Positions 6,084 to 8,646 of a DNA stretch of 8,646 nt are shown piece after piece. The stretch is from the NCBI GenBank assembly GCA_035556395.1, contig DATMFB010000068.1:1-8646 (forward strand). The letters are read 5' to 3'. The stretch is from 73-13 sp035556395. Its GTDB lineage: Bacteria; Actinomycetota; Actinomycetes; Actinomycetales; Microbacteriaceae. The position numbers and the translations under genes are program-made. How positions within the stretch are numbered: the stretch's first letter is position 1; each line of letters begins with the position of its first letter. The notes beneath the pieces were generated by a model. It saw only the letters and a list, made by a program, of their open reading frames with translations, had not been told where the DNA came from and searched no databases.

Positions 6084-6935
6084 TTGAGCATCCAGACCGA
6101 GACTCAGGCGATCCGCACGGCGGCTCCCAGCCGCCGCGGACCCCTCTGGGCCCTGAAGTGGCTCGCAATGACGTTCGGCCTCCTCGTGATCCTGATCACG
6201 CTGTGGCAAGTGTCCGGCACCATCAGCCCGTCCCCGGAGTTCCCGCCGCCCTCCCAGATCTGGGACTACTTCGTCCGCCAGTTCTTTGTGGGAGGGGCAC
6301 GTTTCGCCCGCAATCCCGCGGATGCATGGCTCGGGCACGCGCTCCCGTCGTTCCTTCGCATCCTGGGCGGATTCATCCTCGGCTGCACTGCTGGCATCAT
6401 CCTCGGCATCTTCACCGGACTCTCCAAGGTCTTCCGCTACTCGTCGAGCTGGATCCTCGAGTTCCTGCGGGCGATCCCGACGATCGCGGTGCTGCCGCTC
6501 TTCATCGTCGTGCTCGCCCCGGTCGGACCTGACTGGACGCGGATCATCTTCATCGCCTACGGGGTGTCGCTCTACGTGCTGATCAACACCGCGAGCGGCG
6601 TGAGCTCGGTCGACCCGACGCTCATCATGATGGGTCGCTCCTTCCGGCTGTCCAAGCCGGCGATTGTCTGGCGGATCGTGCTGCCCGCCGCACAACCGCA
6701 GATCTGGGCCGGCCTCAGGATCGCCACGATCGGCTCGATGATCCTCGGCATCGTGTCGGAGTTCCTCATCTCGACCAATGGCATCGGCTGGATGATCCAG
6801 GGCTACCTCGGTCCGTTCGTCCTGCCCGGGATGTGGGCGTGGATCCTGCTGCTCGCGATCTTCGGTCTGACCTTCAACCTCACCATCGAAGCGATCGAAC
6901 GCCGGGTGCTGCGCTGGCACCGCAACTCCCACTAG
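6084..6935 (+). CDS. ABC transporter permease, NitT/TauT type, second of two
   Basis: 283 residues from a TTG start supported by AAGGAGG. Membrane segments are near 24-43, 92-114, 131-145, 152-172, 212-230 and 246-270. The coupling loop is GRSFRLSKPAIVWRIVLP (184-201), followed by QPQIWAGLRIA, the usual permease pattern. The PEFPPPSQIWDYF segment (51-63) resembles the LPSPxxVxxxF motif found after the first helix in SsuC/TauC permeases. A longer external stretch (about 64-84, FFVGGARFARNPADAW) separates helices 1 and 2. The sequence diverges widely from the preceding permease outside the core motifs, so this is an old paralogue pair, not a recent duplication. It lies 3 bp after the first permease and 16 bp before the alcohol dehydrogenase. 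Confidence 0.93.
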   Translation: MSIQTETQAIRTAAPSRRGPLWALKWLAMTFGLLVILITLWQVSGTISPSPEFPPPSQIWDYFVRQFFVGGARFARNPADAWLGHALPSFLRILGGFILGCTAGIILGIFTGLSKVFRYSSSWILEFLRAIPTIAVLPLFIVVLAPVGPDWTRIIFIAYGVSLYVLINTASGVSSVDPTLIMMGRSFRLSKPAIVWRIVLPAAQPQIWAGLRIATIGSMILGIVSEFLISTNGIGWMIQGYLGPFVLPGMWAWILLLAIFGLTFNLTIEAIERRVLRWHRNSH

Positions 6936-6939
6936 CCGC

Positions 6940-6945
6940 AGGAGG
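6940..6945 (+). promoter_or_regulatory. Ribosome binding site setting the TTG start of the alcohol dehydrogenase
   Basis: AGGAGG is placed 6 nt before TTG 6952. The TTG gives METYRAALVVEHSKPMEYVE, the usual beginning of medium-chain dehydrogenases; the next in-frame ATG (codon 16) would cut into the first strand. Confidence 0.75.
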
Positions 6946-6951
6946 ATTCTG

Positions 6952-8049
6952 TTGGAGACCTACCGTGCCGCGCTCGTCGTCGAGCACAGCAAGCCCATGG
7001 AGTACGTCGAGTACACGCTGCGGGACCCGGGCCCGCGCGAGGTGCTCGTACGCGTCGAGTACGCGGCGGTGTGCATCACCGACGCCTACGCCTGGCGCGG
7101 CGGCACGACGCGCTCGGTCCCGCCGTTCGTGACGGGCCATGCCGCGACCGGCATCGTGCTCGAGGCGGGCGCCGGCGTGACGCAGGTCGCCGTCGGCGAC
7201 CGGGTGTCGATCACGGGGACGACGGAGTGCGGCGAGTGCCACTTCTGCCTGAGCGGCAGCGCGGGCGCGTGCGCCGAGGTGTTCGAGCAGGGCATCCGCG
7301 TCGTCGGGCAGACGACCGACGGCCGCGACATCAAGCTCGAGGGCGGCATCGGGGCCTACCTGACGCACAACATCTACCGCGAGGGCACCGTCGTCAAGCT
7401 CTCCCCCGACACCGACCCGGTGCAGGCGGCCCTGTTCGGCTGCGGCATCTCCAGCGGGCTCGGCGCGGTGCTCAGCGTCGCCGAGGTCACCCCCGCCTCG
7501 ATCGTGTCGATCTCCGGGGCGGGGCACCTCGGCCTCTGGATGCTCCAGGGGGCGAAGCTCGCCGGCGCCTCGCAGATCATCGTCGTTGAGCCGATCGCCT
7601 ACCGGCGCGAGCTCGCCCGACAGCTCGGCGCGACCCACGTCATCGACCCGGCCGACGGCGACCCCGTCACGCAGGTCCGCGCACTCACCGATCGGGGCCG
7701 CGGCGCCGACTTCGCCTTCGAGGCGGTCGGCACGACGAGCGCGATGGAGGAGGCCTACGGGATCGTCCGCAACGGCGGGATCATGGTGCCCACCGGCATG
7801 CAGTCGCGCACCGACGAGGTGCGGCTCAATGTCGTCGACTTCTCGATCCGCGCCAAGCAGATCCGCTCCTCGCAGACCGGCGGCGGCTGGATCCACCGGG
7901 ACATCCCCAAGTGGGAGCGCTTCCTGCACGAGGGCCGGATCGACCCGGCCCCGATCATCTCCGGCGTCTACCCCGTCGAACAGCTCAACGATGTCTTCCG
8001 CCAGGCGATCGACCGCGAGGTGGTCACCGCGGTCATGGACCTGCGTTGA
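6952..8049 (+). CDS. Zinc-dependent medium-chain alcohol dehydrogenase
   Basis: 365 residues. Catalytic zinc site: Cys41 with Asp44 (VCITD), His63 (TGHAATG) and a third ligand candidate Cys164 (LFGCGISSGLGA). A complete structural-zinc lobe follows: Cys93, Cys96, Cys99 and Cys107 in ECGECHFC plus x7 plus C spacing. The NAD fold has GAGHLG at 189-194 and acidic Glu213 at the end of the next strand, consistent with NAD(H). The C-terminal part (RDIPKWERFLHEGRIDPAPI, then a YPVEQLNDVF segment) is normal for the family. Oddity: in most members the catalytic His is followed by Glu (GHE); here it is Ala. It is the last gene of the + strand unit, 16 bp after the second permease, and presumably oxidises an alcohol or reduces a carbonyl derived from the imported compound. 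The family is certain; the substrate is unknown. Confidence 0.94.
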   Translation: METYRAALVVEHSKPMEYVEYTLRDPGPREVLVRVEYAAVCITDAYAWRGGTTRSVPPFVTGHAATGIVLEAGAGVTQVAVGDRVSITGTTECGECHFCLSGSAGACAEVFEQGIRVVGQTTDGRDIKLEGGIGAYLTHNIYREGTVVKLSPDTDPVQAALFGCGISSGLGAVLSVAEVTPASIVSISGAGHLGLWMLQGAKLAGASQIIVVEPIAYRRELARQLGATHVIDPADGDPVTQVRALTDRGRGADFAFEAVGTTSAMEEAYGIVRNGGIMVPTGMQSRTDEVRLNVVDFSIRAKQIRSSQTGGGWIHRDIPKWERFLHEGRIDPAPIISGVYPVEQLNDVFRQAIDREVVTAVMDLR

Positions 8050-8120
8050 GATAGCGGGCTACCGCGACCTGAGCGGCGCGAGGGCTTTCGGCTGAGACGA
8101 GGGCGCAGCGCTCGGAGGAA

Positions 8121-8646
8121 TCAGCCTCGGAGCGCGCGGTACAGCTCCGCCCACATCTCGCGCGGCACGTCGTACGGCGCGCTGAAGGTGATCCGCTCCG
8201 CGATGTCGCCGTACCGCGCCCGCACCTGCGCCGCGACTTGCTCCGGCGTGCCGACGCAGGCGAACTCGCGGAGCATCTCCTCGTCGACGATCCGGCCGAT
8301 CTCGTCCCACTCCTGGCGGCGGACGGCGGCGCTCAGCGCCTCGCCTTTCGCGCCCCAGCCATGCACCTCGAGGACCGCCAGGTACGAGGGCGTCGAGCCG
8401 TAGAACGCGATCTGCTTGCCGACCGCGAGCGCGGCCCGGTGGATCTCCTCTGGATCGCGACCGAGCGCGACGAAGACCGGGAAGGCGATCCCCGGGACGT
8501 CGCGGCCGGCGTTCTGGGCGCCCCGGCGCAGCGCCGGGAGCGTGACCTGCTCGACGTAGGCGCGCGTCGTGAACGGGTGGGCGACGAGACCGTCCGCGAC
8601 CTCGCCCGTGACCTCCGTCATCTTCTCCCCCACGGCCGCGAGCCAC
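8121..8646 (-). CDS. Luciferase-like (probably F420-dependent) oxidoreductase, C-terminal part (5' end outside window)
   Basis: The frame is open through the right edge; 174 residues plus the stop (TGA at 8123-8121) are visible. The reading begins WLAAVGEKMTEVTGEVADGL followed by VAHPFTT and YVEQVTLPALRRG, which matches the central part of F420-dependent luciferase-like oxidoreductases (about 300-330 residues; close to the MSMEG_2256 type as I recall it). CVGTPEQVAAQVRARYGDIA and ERITFSAPYDVP near the C-terminus are the usual final barrel elements. A GTG at 8633 opens a shorter frame, but the conserved sequence continues through it without interruption, so it is internal. F420 versus FMN cannot be decided from this part. 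It converges on the alcohol dehydrogenase with a 71-bp gap and belongs to a different subgroup from the NtaA-type enzyme at the left edge. Confidence 0.88.
   Translation of the reverse strand, partial: WLAAVGEKMTEVTGEVADGLVAHPFTTRAYVEQVTLPALRRGAQNAGRDVPGIAFPVFVALGRDPEEIHRAALAVGKQIAFYGSTPSYLAVLEVHGWGAKGEALSAAVRRQEWDEIGRIVDEEMLREFACVGTPEQVAAQVRARYGDIAERITFSAPYDVPREMWAELYRALRG

Noticed and set aside
5991..6932. Long minus-strand open frame opposite the second permease
   Set aside because: Asp/Glu/Arg-rich composition with no recognisable motif, exactly antisense to a permease with all family features.
8050..8120. Terminator between the convergent alcohol dehydrogenase and F420-type gene
   Set aside because: Only GCGG-GCTA-CCGC (8054-8065) and a weak GAGG/CCTC pair (8115-8128) are seen; the stems are 4 bp and no T-run follows on either strand.
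8121..8633. Short complete gene starting at GTG 8633
   Set aside because: Conserved family sequence continues upstream to the window edge (WLAAVGEKMTE), so the GTG is an internal Val codon and the gene is cut by the edge.
1..8646. Mobile elements, CRISPR arrays, tRNA or riboswitches
   Set aside because: No transposase, long direct or terminal repeats, regular repeat-spacer pattern, or recognisable RNA fold was seen; non-coding space is under 350 bp in total.

Overview
The window is very GC-rich and densely coded. It uses ATG, GTG and TTG starts, AAGGAGG-type ribosome binding sites, a lipoprotein with an actinobacterial-style Arg-rich leader, and two luciferase-like flavin/F420 oxidoreductases. 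This points to an actinobacterium; a Microbacteriaceae-type organism is my guess, not something the sequence proves. I see no mobile element, tRNA, rRNA or CRISPR array. Ten genes are visible, two of them cut by the window edges.

Layout. (1) At the left edge, on +, is the C-terminal part of an NtaA/SnaA/DszA/DmoA-type FMNH2-dependent monooxygenase (to 551). (2) Converging on it, on -, is a two-gene unit: a metal-dependent amidohydrolase-like protein resembling the DUF6282 type (2361 to 1459), followed by an NMT1/THI5-like substrate-binding-fold protein without a signal peptide (1448 to 555). (3) A 110-bp divergent intergenic region (2362-2471) carries a perfect 7-bp inverted repeat. (4) A six-gene + strand unit follows (2472-8049): SDR oxidoreductase, NitT/TauT-type ABC ATPase, substrate-binding lipoprotein, two different permeases, and a zinc-dependent alcohol dehydrogenase. 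(5) At the right edge, on -, is the C-terminal part of a second luciferase-like oxidoreductase, of F420-dependent type.

Taken together, the locus looks like an import-and-degrade island for a small organic compound. The lipoprotein, two permeases and ATPase form a complete importer of the nitrate/sulfonate/taurine/pyrimidine class. The SDR and zinc ADH would oxidise alcohol/carbonyl groups, the amidohydrolase-like protein would hydrolyse an intermediate, and the flanking flavin enzymes could carry out oxygenation or C-S/C-N cleavage. The substrate cannot be read from the sequence. Organosulfur compounds or N-heterocycles are reasonable candidates because both NitT/TauT importers and DszA/NtaA-type monooxygenases commonly act on them. 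No transcriptional regulator is present in the window.
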